Origin: CBDDKS01 sp965230335
GTDB lineage: Bacteria > Pseudomonadota > Gammaproteobacteria > Enterobacterales > Kangiellaceae
Assembly: GCA_965230335.1 (NCBI GenBank)
Contig: CBDDKS010000006.1
Location: forward strand, 930,001-994,000
DNA length: 64,000 bases
Direction of reading: 5' to 3'
Positions 17,383 to 26,136 of the stretch are shown here, in pieces (the stretch's first letter is position 1; each line of letters opens with the position of its first letter). A model generated the notes under the pieces. The model saw only the letters and a program-made list of their open reading frames with translations. It did not search any database and was not told where the DNA came from. Position numbers and translations under genes: made by a program.

Positions 17383-19839
17383 ATGACAGATAATAAAAAA
17401 CCATTGAGCCCTTCTATGAATCAGCGTACCGCTAAGTTTTTGGCACGCATGGAAAAAAATCGTTTAAGTCAGCCCTGTAAAATTGTGCTGAATATGCACG
17501 GTAAAGTGCCTGACACCTGTAAAGAATATCTCTTTGAAGGATTAACACATATATTAGACGAACGTTGCATAGAAATCTTTGAATTTGAAGCGGCTAAATA
17601 TAATAACCAATATACCCAGGGGGTTTATGAGGCGGTTCTTAATGCCGATCACACCTACAAATCAGAGCATGAACGTGAAACCGCAGCATTACAAAAGAAA
17701 CAGCAACTGGAACTGGAAAAAAAGAAACAGGTCATTATTGACGATCCTTTATTTGCCCCTAAAACCAAAAAACCGGCTCAAACACTCCAATCTCAATCAG
17801 AAACAACGGCTAAAAAAGTTGCTCCTACAGCATTGATAGATAAAGAAATCCATAAAGAGAGTGAAAATCGTATTATTCGATTTGGCTATCGCCCTAAACG
17901 GAAAGAACACCGTCTCAATTATGTCACTGAAATAGAGTTTGACTATGAAGGTCAACACATTCAGGCAAAAACAAGCAACATATCAGTCGGTGGTATTAAA
18001 ATTAAACTACCTGAAGAAATCTCTACATTTAAACCAACAAAAATTCTCGTTGACTTTTCAGAACTGAGTATTCGTCATCGAAAAAAGCTGGGCACTGTTG
18101 AATATTCAATAGCAGAACAAAATGATTTAGAAAAACAGAGTCATGAAGTTCGTTTAATCAGAACCTTTCAAGACACCGAAAATAAGGAGGTTTTTGATAA
18201 ACTCATTAGCAAGTTGATAGATGCCTATGGCAACCGTTATAAGTTAGAGTTGGAAGACAATTATCTGGCACTCAATGCAGAAATTCATGAACGTATTTTT
18301 GCGTTGGCTGTACAACAATCTTTCTCATTTATTGAGGTAGAAGATAATAAGATTCATCCTGTTTTTTCAAGTATTCCTAACCTAGAGGAAGGCTCTTTAA
18401 AGTATCAATTTTTACATCAGCTTATTGCTTCTATTACCAAACATACGTTACCTTCCAATATCCATAAGTTAGGAAAAGATAATCCTTTACTTATCGAATC
18501 TTTCATTACAAAACATGATGAAGATTTCACCTTTTTTTCAGCAAACCGTTCTATTTTAAAACAACAAAAACATTTAAGCTTATTCATTAAAGCGGCCAGT
18601 GAAAGTTATTGTATTTTTCGCATACAGGCTTTTTTTATACCTATTAAGAAAGATTATTTTAACACGCTCAATCATTTATCAGATTCTTTCAATGACCATG
18701 ATCCAACCGCTGCTTATCATCTCAGTGATGAATGGCAACGTGTCACTCATATGGTTTCCCTATCTATTGTCGAGGAAAGATATAATCATCAATCAACGCT
18801 CAATCCTGAATGCTCTTCGCTCAACTTAATTCAAAAATATAAAATGGAAACTCTATCGACAAACATGTCCAGTATGAATTATCGTCAAAAACGTGAGGAA
18901 AAACGTTATCTTCTTCAGTCCAAGGTATCCATTCACCATGAAGAAAATACCATTGAAGGCACACTTATTGATTTTTCTTTAGGTGGATTAAAAGTCAAGT
19001 TGAATTCTGCCTTGGAATTTACCGAAGAACTCCATTTACAAAAAATACTGATTGACTTAGTTGAGTTACAAAAAACGACTAAAAAGAAGATGGATTTAAC
19101 ACGGTTACGCTACAAAATTATTGACTATGAAAAAGACAATAAAATACTTCGTTTAAAAATTGACTACTCGATTACACACCATAAAGGAAAAGAGTTCTTT
19201 GATCGTTATATTAAAACAAGGAAAAGTACTTTAACCGTTTGTTATCATGAATTAGCCCTTGAATATATTTCTAAAATGATGGAATCTTTAAGCTCTTATT
19301 ATATAACAATCATTCCTTGTTTTATCCATCGAATTCAGGGTGGTTATTTCGAAATAGTTAATGTCGGTATTTCTGAATTCAAACAATCCTCTGCACAGAT
19401 TTTTTATGATGCTGAACATTACGACTTTTCTGCGATCGACTTAAATACACATATAAAAGTGCAATTGAAAAAACAACTGAATAAAAAAGGGAAGTTGGAA
19501 ACCCCTTTTGCAACTCGTCTATTTGTTAAAGGTGCCGATACTTCATCTGATGACACTTCATCTGACAACAACTCAAAAATAAGTATGACTTTTGAATCTG
19601 ATATGGACTCATCGGATAGTATAAAAAGCTTTATTCAATCCAGCAAAACCAATCATCATTTAAAAATTTTCAAAGCACATTTTTTACCGCCCCCCCCCAT
19701 TCCTACCCATGAATTCACACAACAGTTAGTGTTACTTCGTAAACATATGGTCACAAAAGCGAAACAACTGGATAGTAGACTACAACAGATTGTTGCTTTA
19801 ATCGCTTTAGAAGATGTGACTACTTATTATAATAGTTAG
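17383..19839 (+). CDS. large protein with two PilZ domains
   Basis: The product has 818 residues. A first PilZ-like domain at about 170-285 has RPKRKEHRLN and, about 30 residues later, NISVGGIKIKL. A second at about 498-610 has RQKREEKRYLL and DFSLGGLKVKL. These are the RxxxR and (D/N)xSxxG motifs that bind cyclic di-GMP. The region between and after them is unrecognised. Residues ~105-125 are a charged coiled coil (QKKQQLELEKKKQ). No membrane segment is seen, so it is probably a cytoplasmic c-di-GMP effector; the output is unknown. A run of nine C at 19690-19698 encodes Pro residues near the C-terminus. Confidence 0.8.
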   Translation: MTDNKKPLSPSMNQRTAKFLARMEKNRLSQPCKIVLNMHGKVPDTCKEYLFEGLTHILDERCIEIFEFEAAKYNNQYTQGVYEAVLNADHTYKSEHERETAALQKKQQLELEKKKQVIIDDPLFAPKTKKPAQTLQSQSETTAKKVAPTALIDKEIHKESENRIIRFGYRPKRKEHRLNYVTEIEFDYEGQHIQAKTSNISVGGIKIKLPEEISTFKPTKILVDFSELSIRHRKKLGTVEYSIAEQNDLEKQSHEVRLIRTFQDTENKEVFDKLISKLIDAYGNRYKLELEDNYLALNAEIHERIFALAVQQSFSFIEVEDNKIHPVFSSIPNLEEGSLKYQFLHQLIASITKHTLPSNIHKLGKDNPLLIESFITKHDEDFTFFSANRSILKQQKHLSLFIKAASESYCIFRIQAFFIPIKKDYFNTLNHLSDSFNDHDPTAAYHLSDEWQRVTHMVSLSIVEERYNHQSTLNPECSSLNLIQKYKMETLSTNMSSMNYRQKREEKRYLLQSKVSIHHEENTIEGTLIDFSLGGLKVKLNSALEFTEELHLQKILIDLVELQKTTKKKMDLTRLRYKIIDYEKDNKILRLKIDYSITHHKGKEFFDRYIKTRKSTLTVCYHELALEYISKMMESLSSYYITIIPCFIHRIQGGYFEIVNVGISEFKQSSAQIFYDAEHYDFSAIDLNTHIKVQLKKQLNKKGKLETPFATRLFVKGADTSSDDTSSDNNSKISMTFESDMDSSDSIKSFIQSSKTNHHLKIFKAHFLPPPPIPTHEFTQQLVLLRKHMVTKAKQLDSRLQQIVALIALEDVTTYYNS
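19690..19698 (+). repeat. poly(C)9 tract inside the PilZ gene
   Basis: Nine consecutive C encode part of the LPPPPIP segment, 47 codons before the stop. In this AT-rich DNA such a tract is conspicuous and is a candidate site for slipped-strand variation of the C-terminus. Confidence 0.6.
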
Positions 19840-19864
19840 TACCAACTTACTATTATAATAAGTA
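19821..19864 (+). terminator. perfect 16-bp hairpin over the PilZ stop codon
   Basis: TACTTATTATAATAGT (19821-19836) and its exact reverse complement (19849-19864) flank a 12-base loop that includes the TAG stop. The stem is AT-rich and no U-run follows, so it may be an mRNA 3'-end stabiliser or weak terminator rather than a classical intrinsic terminator. Confidence 0.45.
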
Positions 19865-19967
19865 AATAATTGTTGAATTGCATTATTTCGTTGGTTCATG
19901 CTCGATCTTAGAGTGTGAAAGTGGTAGAGTGTTGAGTTAGAATCCGTAATTTCTCAAAAAGATAGTT

Positions 19968-20303
19968 ATGATGCGGTTGTTGACGATAAGCCTAATTGCA
20001 ATAGCACCCATGTTATTAGTTGCTCAGCAAACTGATGATAGAAGAGGCTATTCGTATGAATGCCGACAAACGATTGAGCATCAGGAGTTCCGTATCTCTT
20101 CATTTGAACGATATACTGCGCAGGAAAAACAATTAGAATATATCCTCAAAAATTGTAACTGTTGCTGTCAGGATGACGATAAAGTAGCTTCTCATGAGAT
20201 GGATACCTTATCTAAAACAACCAACAAAAAGAAAAGCTGGTTTGATAACTTTATCACTTCATGCAGTCTTTTTTATCAAAATATCCTAAAAACATTTGAT
20301 TAG
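19968..20303 (+). CDS. small secreted or anchored Cys-rich hypothetical protein
   Basis: I do not recognise this protein. It has 111 residues starting MMRLLTISLIAIAPMLLVAQQ, a signal peptide. The mature part has a Cys-rich NCNCCCQDDD segment at about residues 63-72, and an aromatic C-terminus (FDNFITSCSLFYQNILKTF). The cluster of Cys and Asp could bind a metal, but this is speculation. The DUF2970 gene follows directly on the same strand, so they may be co-transcribed. Confidence 0.5.
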   Translation: MMRLLTISLIAIAPMLLVAQQTDDRRGYSYECRQTIEHQEFRISSFERYTAQEKQLEYILKNCNCCCQDDDKVASHEMDTLSKTTNKKKSWFDNFITSCSLFYQNILKTFD

Positions 20304-20364
20304 AGTTTATGACTCTTTCATAGTTCATTCTGAAAGACCAGTAACCTTAAATGTTGCATTGAAA

Positions 20365-20595
20365 ATGTTCATCTATTTTTTTAACAAAAAAATCAACAAA
20401 AAGCCCGGATTTCTCAACATTGTACAAAGTGTTATAGCCGCTATGTTTGGTGTTCAAAGTGATTCCAATAGAGAACAGGATTTTACACATGGAAAAGCAT
20501 CGGACTACATCATCGCAGGAATTATTGGTGTTATTTTATTTGTTCTCACCATCCTTTGGTTAGTCAATACTATTATCAATAATTATCAGGGATAA
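20365..20595 (+). CDS. DUF2970 small membrane protein
   Basis: A protein of about 76 residues from ATG 20365 (the frame opens earlier, at 20296, overlapping the previous gene by eight bases). It matches the DUF2970 pattern: KKPGFLNIVQSVIAAMFGVQS, then NREQDFTHG, then one membrane helix IIAGIIGVILFVLTILWLV. Function of the family is unknown. Neither start has a convincing Shine-Dalgarno; I prefer the shorter one because the upstream residues do not look like the family. It ends just before a bidirectional terminator. Confidence 0.75.
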   Translation: MFIYFFNKKINKKPGFLNIVQSVIAAMFGVQSDSNREQDFTHGKASDYIIAGIIGVILFVLTILWLVNTIINNYQG

Positions 20596-20603
20596 TAAAA
20601 AAA

Positions 20604-20632
20604 CCTGGAGCCAATTTAATATCGACTCCAGG
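20604..20632. terminator. bidirectional intrinsic terminator
   Basis: CCTGGAG (20604-20610) and CTCCAGG (20626-20632) form a 7-bp stem. On the minus strand it is followed by seven T, a strong terminator for the higBA unit; on the plus strand the T-rich CTTTCT follows, serving the DUF2970 gene. Confidence 0.75.
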
Positions 20633-20675
20633 CTTTCTATGCTTTTACAAAAATTTTCTGATTCTTAAAACCGTA

Positions 20676-21092
20676 TTATGGTTCCAAAAACGTATTAGGA
20701 CTAACACCAAATCGTTTTGATAATTCACGTATGTGTCTTACCGTCAAAGAGCGCTTACCGTTTAAAATTTCAGAAACAACACCCTGACTACCCACTTCTT
20801 TCAAATCAGACTGTTTGATTTTGTGGACTTTCATCAGGTATTTTAAGGCAGAAATACCGCCACCTGTTGTTGCAACAATATGCTCTTGTTCATACTGACG
20901 TGCTGCCTGAACCATTACCTGGATTAAACTGGACAATGGATTGCTCTCATCATCACTCGCCATATCAAGCGCATCTTCAATATGCCGAAGTAAAGCTTCA
21001 TATTCATCTTCACTTCTTGGGCATTGAATAATAGGCGCCACAGCACCCCAATGTTCTAAAACACTCTTTAGTTGTTCATTCATCGCATTCAT
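20676..21092 (-). CDS. higA: HigA-type antitoxin, XRE-family
   Basis: A 138-residue protein. The N-terminal half is acidic (RSEDEYEALLRHIEDALDMASDDE). The C-terminal half is an XRE helix-turn-helix, ALKYLMKVHKIKQSDLKEVG and GVVSEILNGKRSLTVRHIRELSKRFGVSPNTF. This arrangement is typical of HigA antitoxins, which bind HigB and repress their own promoter. A strong GAGGAG lies upstream of the ATG. It follows the toxin-like gene by 17 bases, in the toxin-first order usual for higBA. The name rests on family resemblance. Confidence 0.82.
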   Translation of the reverse strand: MNAMNEQLKSVLEHWGAVAPIIQCPRSEDEYEALLRHIEDALDMASDDESNPLSSLIQVMVQAARQYEQEHIVATTGGGISALKYLMKVHKIKQSDLKEVGSQGVVSEILNGKRSLTVRHIRELSKRFGVSPNTFLEP

Positions 21093-21109
21093 CTTCTTGT
21101 CTCCTCAAA

Positions 21110-21373
21110 TTACATTACGCCAGGTCGAACTTCTTTGACCATTGCTACCTGTGAACCAAAATGTATTGCTGCCTTTAACAGTAGCGTTGTACCGGGCACC
21201 AAAAACCAATAGTCGCTTCCAGTACTTCTCATTTCTGAAAAAGCGCAACGCAATTCTTCATAGGAAGAAAAATTAGAATAGGACATGATTCTAAACCAGC
21301 CATCTAAGGCTAATGCCGATGCAGGGAATTTTTCTTTTGCCTCGACCAGCCGACTCGTAGCCACGACTTTCAC
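21110..21373 (-). CDS. higB: HigB-type toxin (mRNA interferase family), short form
   Basis: An 87-residue protein starting at GTG 21373 with GGAG upstream. It resembles the RelE-fold HigB family: MKVVATSRLVEAKEKFPASA, a long central loop, then VPGTTLLLKAAIHFGSQVAMVKEV. Family members usually continue with a THAEYD-like tail of about ten more residues; here the protein stops after VRPGVM. It may therefore be a divergent or C-terminally trimmed toxin. Pairing with the HTH antitoxin supports the call. Confidence 0.65.
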   Translation of the reverse strand: MKVVATSRLVEAKEKFPASALALDGWFRIMSYSNFSSYEELRCAFSEMRSTGSDYWFLVPGTTLLLKAAIHFGSQVAMVKEVRPGVM

Positions 21374-21532
21374 TATAGTTTACTCCAACTCAACATCACT
21401 TCATAAAGAAGCAACTAAGTATTAATGTCAGCCACATTATATGATACCAATTGATTAATATGGAACACCTTTAAAAACAAATTGTTATAAATGTGACTCA
21501 TTTCATTATAAAAACTGACCTAATTGGCTCTT

Positions 21533-22393
21533 TTAATGGGAAATTTTACCTTCCTTTACACTATTTTTAGGTCGAGAACTAAAAAGCGCTAATAATTCAT
21601 TTGCTTTTTTTCTTTGATTCCCTTGACAACTGATAGTCCGGGTGACAGAAAAAGTTGTAATGGATGCATTTTTGTAAAGGCGTTGGGTTTCTTCATTGGA
21701 ATGATTCGATACGACTACATCCACCCCCCTTTGTGCTAAATGGGCAGCAACCATGGCAAGTCTATGCTGATCGCTTTGTGAAAAACGTGCTCTATCATAT
21801 TGCGTAAAGTGTGCCGTCTTTGATAGAGGCACATAAGGCGGATCACAATAGACTGTATTCCCCTTTCTTGCACGTTTTAATACCGTTTCAAAATCACAAC
21901 AGACAAAGGTTGCTTTTTTGGACTTTTTCCAAAAATAATGCATTTCTTTTCTCGGAAAATAAGGCCGAACATACTGACCAAAGGGCACATTAAATATGCC
22001 TTTCGTACTATAACGACATAATCCATTGTAGCCATGGCGATTCAGATAAATAAACAATGCCGCTTTTTCATCACAGGCTTTCAATGTGTTAAAACGTTTT
22101 CTTAAACGATAATACTGCTTTTCACTATTCCATTTTTTTTGAAACCATGATTCAGAAAAGTCTATAAAGTCGGGGCCTTGTTGCTGTAAACGTTGGTATA
22201 AATCAATTAAATCCGGATTAATATCGGCTAACAAGTAACGTTCAAATTCTGTATTTAAAAATACTGCACCAGAACCGACAAAAGGTTCAATTAATCTTTT
22301 ACCTTCAGGTAATTGTGAACAAATGGTTTCAACTAAACGGTACTTGCCACCAGCCCATTTTAAAAAAGGCCTGACTTTTTCTTTCGAAAACAA
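21533..22393 (-). CDS. dam: DNA adenine methylase Dam
   Basis: An N6-adenine methyltransferase, expected to modify GATC. Motif I is FLKWAGGKYRLVE at residues ~10-22 with PFVGSGAVFLN following; the catalytic DPPYVPLS lies near residue 185. At 286 residues it has the Dam length. The start is a TTG: an in-frame TAG lies two codons upstream and no internal Met precedes motif I; AGG lies nine bases before it. It stands alone on the minus strand rather than in the aroKB-damX context of enterics, so it could serve methylation-directed repair or be an orphan methylase. Confidence 0.88.
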   Translation of the reverse strand: MFSKEKVRPFLKWAGGKYRLVETICSQLPEGKRLIEPFVGSGAVFLNTEFERYLLADINPDLIDLYQRLQQQGPDFIDFSESWFQKKWNSEKQYYRLRKRFNTLKACDEKAALFIYLNRHGYNGLCRYSTKGIFNVPFGQYVRPYFPRKEMHYFWKKSKKATFVCCDFETVLKRARKGNTVYCDPPYVPLSKTAHFTQYDRARFSQSDQHRLAMVAAHLAQRGVDVVVSNHSNEETQRLYKNASITTFSVTRTISCQGNQRKKANELLALFSSRPKNSVKEGKISH

Positions 22394-22499
22394 TGGACAC
22401 TACCTAAATGGATTTAAAAGAGAAAAGAAAATCCCATACTATACTGGAATTGATGCCAATATACACATTTATTCTTTAAAAGAATCAAGAAGTATTGAT

Positions 22500-22952
22500 T
22501 TATACCCTTAATGAGATCACATGGCCCAGTTCAATACTGGGTTCAACGCCAGTTGCACGAATTCTTTGTATCAAAGTATTTTGAAAACTGGCTCTGTTCT
22601 CTCCCTGTCTTGGTTGATCCTGTCTGTATCTGGCAACCTCATTTTCCTGAGGACTGACGTTTAATTCAGACTCATCTGAAAAACTTTCTGCACTAACATT
22701 TTGTTCTTGATTGTTGTCCTGTTGTGGATTTTGTTGACCTTGACCTTGCTGTTCCTCCTGTTTTCTTTCTACGGTTTGCTCATTACTGGTCTGTTGATTG
22801 TTTTGATCCAATTGATTAGAAGAGGAATGGCTATCGTTGGTTGCTTTAATCTCTGGTATGCGTTCTAACCGCTCGGTATCCTGTCTCAACAATTCTGTTG
22901 GTACATTAGCCGTAGAAATGGGGATAGCAACAGGGGCAGAATTGACAACCAT
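22500..22952 (-). CDS. Gln-rich hypothetical protein, motility-type pair member
   Basis: The product has 150 residues with a very Gln/Asn-rich middle (QQGQGQQNPQQDNNQEQN), an N-terminal PTELLRQDTERLERIPEIK segment and a C-terminus ending GVEPSIELGHVISLRV. I do not recognise a characterised function. It starts five bases after the stop of a small protein that also ends in a similar (I)xLRV tail, so the two are very likely co-expressed. Disordered composition suggests a structural or interaction role. Confidence 0.6.
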   Translation of the reverse strand: MVVNSAPVAIPISTANVPTELLRQDTERLERIPEIKATNDSHSSSNQLDQNNQQTSNEQTVERKQEEQQGQGQQNPQQDNNQEQNVSAESFSDESELNVSPQENEVARYRQDQPRQGENRASFQNTLIQRIRATGVEPSIELGHVISLRV

Positions 22953-22957
22953 ATGAC

Positions 22958-23188
22958 TTAAACCCGAAGATTAATAATACTACCTAATATTTGATGCTCA
23001 GACTCAATGACTTTGGCATTAGCCAATGCATCCTGCTCAGCAGCTGATAAATCAACCAAAGCCTGTACAATTTCATGGTTATCCAAATTTTCTCCTGTAG
23101 CAGAAGCAATGGTTTGCGCAGCTTCATTGGCACGGTTTACTGCATTTTGAAAACCTGTAAAGCCATTTGATAACCCATTGATTTGCAT
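22958..23188 (-). CDS. small FlgE-like C-terminal motif protein (putative motility protein)
   Basis: About 76 residues from ATG 23188, preceded by GAGGA eight bases upstream; the frame extends to 23245 but that start lacks a ribosome site. The sequence MQINGLSNGFTGFQNAVNRA and ANAKVIESEHQILGSIINLRV resembles the helical N- and C-terminal segments of flagellar axial proteins, where the tail packs in the rod/hook core. No flagellar genes are in the window. I infer a small motility-associated or secreted helical protein, with low certainty. Confidence 0.6.
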   Translation of the reverse strand: MQINGLSNGFTGFQNAVNRANEAAQTIASATGENLDNHEIVQALVDLSAAEQDALANAKVIESEHQILGSIINLRV

Positions 23189-23307
23189 AGACTTAATCCT
23201 CACATCATTCATTTGAATCTTACAATAAGTCTCATGACTTACCATAGAATGATTCGGTTATTGAGACACTTATTCTACTTTATCGGCAAATTTTGATGAA
23301 TATTTAG

Positions 23308-23679
23308 TTAAAAATATCGATTTGCTATAATTATAGCCCATATAATGACCAACAAAATAAAGCTGATCATAACTAACGCTGAGCCAATATCTTTCGCTCT
23401 ACCAGACAACACGTGTTTTTCAGAACTCACTCTATCCACTACAGCCTCAATGGCAGAGTTGGTCAGTTCAGCCATTAACACCCAAAAAACACTGGATATT
23501 AATAAAATCAGCTCAATGGTATCCTGAGCGACCCAAAAAGCAATGGGTAATAAAACGACTGCCAAATAAACTTCTTGCCGAAATGCCGCTTCAAAACGCC
23601 AAGCCGCTGCCAGGCCTTTAATTGAATAAACAAAAGCATGCAAAATTCTTGAAATACCGGTTCTTCCTGGTTTTGCCAT
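23308..23679 (-). CDS. dgkA: Diacylglycerol kinase DgkA
   Basis: An inner-membrane trimeric lipid kinase recycling diacylglycerol from osmoregulated glucan synthesis. It has RFEAAFRQEV near residue 28, then three membrane helices, with the catalytic signature AELTNSAIEAVVDRVSSEKH and SGRAKDIGSA. From the ATG at 23679 (MAKPGRTGISRIL) it has 123 residues, matching E. coli's 122. The frame extends to 23742 with no ribosome site there. It is a monocistronic gene transcribed away from rsmF. Confidence 0.93.
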   Translation of the reverse strand: MAKPGRTGISRILHAFVYSIKGLAAAWRFEAAFRQEVYLAVVLLPIAFWVAQDTIELILLISSVFWVLMAELTNSAIEAVVDRVSSEKHVLSGRAKDIGSALVMISFILLVIIWAIIIANRYF

Positions 23680-23858
23680 AGATAGCCAACCTATCATTTC
23701 TGAAAAGCTACGCATTTTATAAGGCAATCGAGTAGATGTCATCTTTATTCAAGAGTAATATACCCAAGCTTCCATGAAGACTCAGGAAATAAACTCAGGT
23801 ATCACCCAGTAGCCACCTATACTTCCTGGTATTAATTCAAACAAATATAACTTTCCAA

Positions 23859-25307
23859 ATGTCACCTTTAAATCCTCATTTTTTAAAGCATATACGGCAA
23901 GCCTTTCCTGAATACGACGACTTTGATCAATTTATTCATACCTGCCAGCAACCACCTAGAAAAAGTATCCGGGTCAATACATTAAAAATCAATATCGATA
24001 CTTTTAAAAAGATTGCCCAACAATACAACTGGCAACTCCAGGCTATTCCCTGGTGCCCAAGTGGTTTTTGGCTACAACAAAAAAACATTCAGGAAAATGT
24101 GATAGCTTTAGGAAATACGATTCAACATCTACAAGGACTTTTTTATATCCAGGAATCCTGTTCCATGCTGCCAGCCGAAGTACTTGTTCAGCTTCTCAAG
24201 CAGAAAAATATCCAGGCAAAAACCATACTTGATATGGCTGCAGCACCAGGATCGAAAACAACACACCTCTCTGCACTCACACATGACAAAACTGCAATCC
24301 TTGCCAATGAAATTTCATCCAGTCGTATAAAAAGTCTGCATGCGAATATTCAAAGAAGTGGCATCACACAAAACTTTCTATCACAAGTTGATGGTCGGCG
24401 TTTTTCATCGTTTAAAGCAGAGCAATTTGATGCCATTTTATTGGACGCACCTTGTAGCGGTGAAGGGACTATTAGAAAAAACCCTCATGTTTTAGATAAC
24501 TGGCATATCAACACTCTAAAAAAAATGTCTGAACTTCAAAGAGCTTTATTGAACAGTGCATCCCATGTTTTATCTGAAAAGGGTATTCTGGTTTACTCAA
24601 CATGTACCTTGTCAAAAGAAGAAAACCATGATGTCTGTAACGACTTCCTTAAAAACAACACACAGATGAAACAAATACCCTTGAATCAAAACATCAAAGG
24701 CTTAGAAAAAAGTATCACTTCTGAAGGATATTTACATGTTTTCCCTCATCATTATGACTGTGAAGGTTTTTTTGTTGCTGCCTTTCAGAAATCAACACGA
24801 ACATCCATTTTGCATTCAACGAAAGATTCACAAAAAGAAACACCTTCTTTTTCATCCAAATTAACATTACCTAAAAAAAATCTACTCACAGTTTTACTCA
24901 ACTATTATAAAGAACAATTTTCCATTGATTTAAAGATTTATATACCTTGTATTTATCAGGATAAATCCAGTTTTTGGATACAGCCAGAAACCTTTTCTCA
25001 ATTTGAAACCTATGTACCCATTTCCCGCTCAGGTATAAAAATCTGCGAACAACATGCCCATACCTTCAGAACTGATCATGGATTTATTATTGCATTAGGA
25101 CACCTGGCCAAAAAAAATACTATCTCCTTAAATGCAGAACAGGCAAAACATTATCTTCAAGGAAAGGATATTGAATTTGCCAGTGATCTCAAAAGTGAAG
25201 TCATATTAATTCGTCAACAACACTGTTTAGGCCTTGGGAAAATAGTGGGTCATAAAATAAAAAACAATCTTCCCAGAAATTTGGTTTGTGATAATCCGGT
25301 CGCTTAA
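23859..25307 (+). CDS. rsmF: 16S rRNA m5C methyltransferase RsmF
   Basis: A NOL1/NOP2/Sun-family enzyme; RsmF methylates C1407 of 16S rRNA in E. coli. The SAM-binding site is DMAAAPGSKTTHLSA, and the two catalytic cysteines are in DAPCSGEGTIRKNP and STCTLSKEENHDV. The C-terminal half has the extra RNA-binding region that distinguishes RsmF from RsmB; total length 482 residues compared with 479 in E. coli. RsmF rather than another Sun-family enzyme is inferred from length and the N-terminal FIHTCQQPPRKSIRVNTLK. Confidence 0.88.
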   Translation: MSPLNPHFLKHIRQAFPEYDDFDQFIHTCQQPPRKSIRVNTLKINIDTFKKIAQQYNWQLQAIPWCPSGFWLQQKNIQENVIALGNTIQHLQGLFYIQESCSMLPAEVLVQLLKQKNIQAKTILDMAAAPGSKTTHLSALTHDKTAILANEISSSRIKSLHANIQRSGITQNFLSQVDGRRFSSFKAEQFDAILLDAPCSGEGTIRKNPHVLDNWHINTLKKMSELQRALLNSASHVLSEKGILVYSTCTLSKEENHDVCNDFLKNNTQMKQIPLNQNIKGLEKSITSEGYLHVFPHHYDCEGFFVAAFQKSTRTSILHSTKDSQKETPSFSSKLTLPKKNLLTVLLNYYKEQFSIDLKIYIPCIYQDKSSFWIQPETFSQFETYVPISRSGIKICEQHAHTFRTDHGFIIALGHLAKKNTISLNAEQAKHYLQGKDIEFASDLKSEVILIRQQHCLGLGKIVGHKIKNNLPRNLVCDNPVA

Positions 25308-25326
25308 ACTTATACGCTCCCTAATA

Positions 25327-26127
25327 CTACTTCTTAAATAACTTCCTGACGATTAAGTCATCTTTTTTAATAATAACCGCATTTTTTTCTATATCCTGTA
25401 AATACCAGCCATCGACAATAAGATCGCCCTTTTTCTTCATCTCTTTGCCATAGAAAATAAAACTATTTTCAGGATTTTTCGAATAAATCAATGCATCAAT
25501 TCTTACAGACAATACTGAAAATTTCATTTCATCATTCAATTCTGAATAACTGACAATATTTTGTTTTTTATCCAGACTTTCTTTTTGTTCGTCTTTCTGT
25601 TCTTCTTTCTTTAGTATTGTCTTAGTACTATGGGTTGCTTTATTTTGAAAATCACTGCTTACCTTATTATTTGGTTTCTCTTTTGTTTTAAATACTTTTT
25701 TGCTCAATTCATTTTTTTCTAACTGGTATGATTCCAAAAATTGTTCTTTATTCGTTTGAATATCACTGTTTACTTGAGTTTCACTATTTACCTGAACTTC
25801 ATTACTTACCTGAACTTCATTATTCATTTGCTGAGTATTTTTTATTGGTTTCTCTTCTGAAATTATATGAGTCTGATTGGTTGATTGATTACCATCAACG
25901 CCTTGTACTTTTGAATCTGAGCTTAGTTTTTCCCATAATAACAATCCAATAATCACCACGAGTAATGCAACAATAACAACTAACAGGAAAAATAATCGAT
26001 GATCTCTAGGGGCATTCTCTACAAAAGTGATTTCATTTTCATCAATATCTGTTTCAATGAGCCTTTCCGTATCTTCCATATCAGGCTTCCCTTGCTTTTT
26101 ATTCAATGCATTTAAAATAATGGACAT
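25327..26127 (-). CDS. gspB: General secretion pathway protein GspB-like
   Basis: GspB works with GspA to insert the secretin multimer of type II secretion. The protein is 266 residues: a cytoplasmic tail MSIILNALNKKQGKPD, one membrane helix (HRLFFLLVVIVALLVVIIGLLLW), a long Lys/Gln/Glu linker with 6-residue repeats (NNEVQV, SNEVQV, NSETQV), and a C-terminal domain with DALIYSKNPENSFIFYGKEM and KGDLIVDGWYLQDIEKNAVI, as in GspB. It lies nine bases after gspA. Confidence 0.85.
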   Translation of the reverse strand: MSIILNALNKKQGKPDMEDTERLIETDIDENEITFVENAPRDHRLFFLLVVIVALLVVIIGLLLWEKLSSDSKVQGVDGNQSTNQTHIISEEKPIKNTQQMNNEVQVSNEVQVNSETQVNSDIQTNKEQFLESYQLEKNELSKKVFKTKEKPNNKVSSDFQNKATHSTKTILKKEEQKDEQKESLDKKQNIVSYSELNDEMKFSVLSVRIDALIYSKNPENSFIFYGKEMKKKGDLIVDGWYLQDIEKNAVIIKKDDLIVRKLFKK

Positions 26128-26136
26128 AATGGCCTT

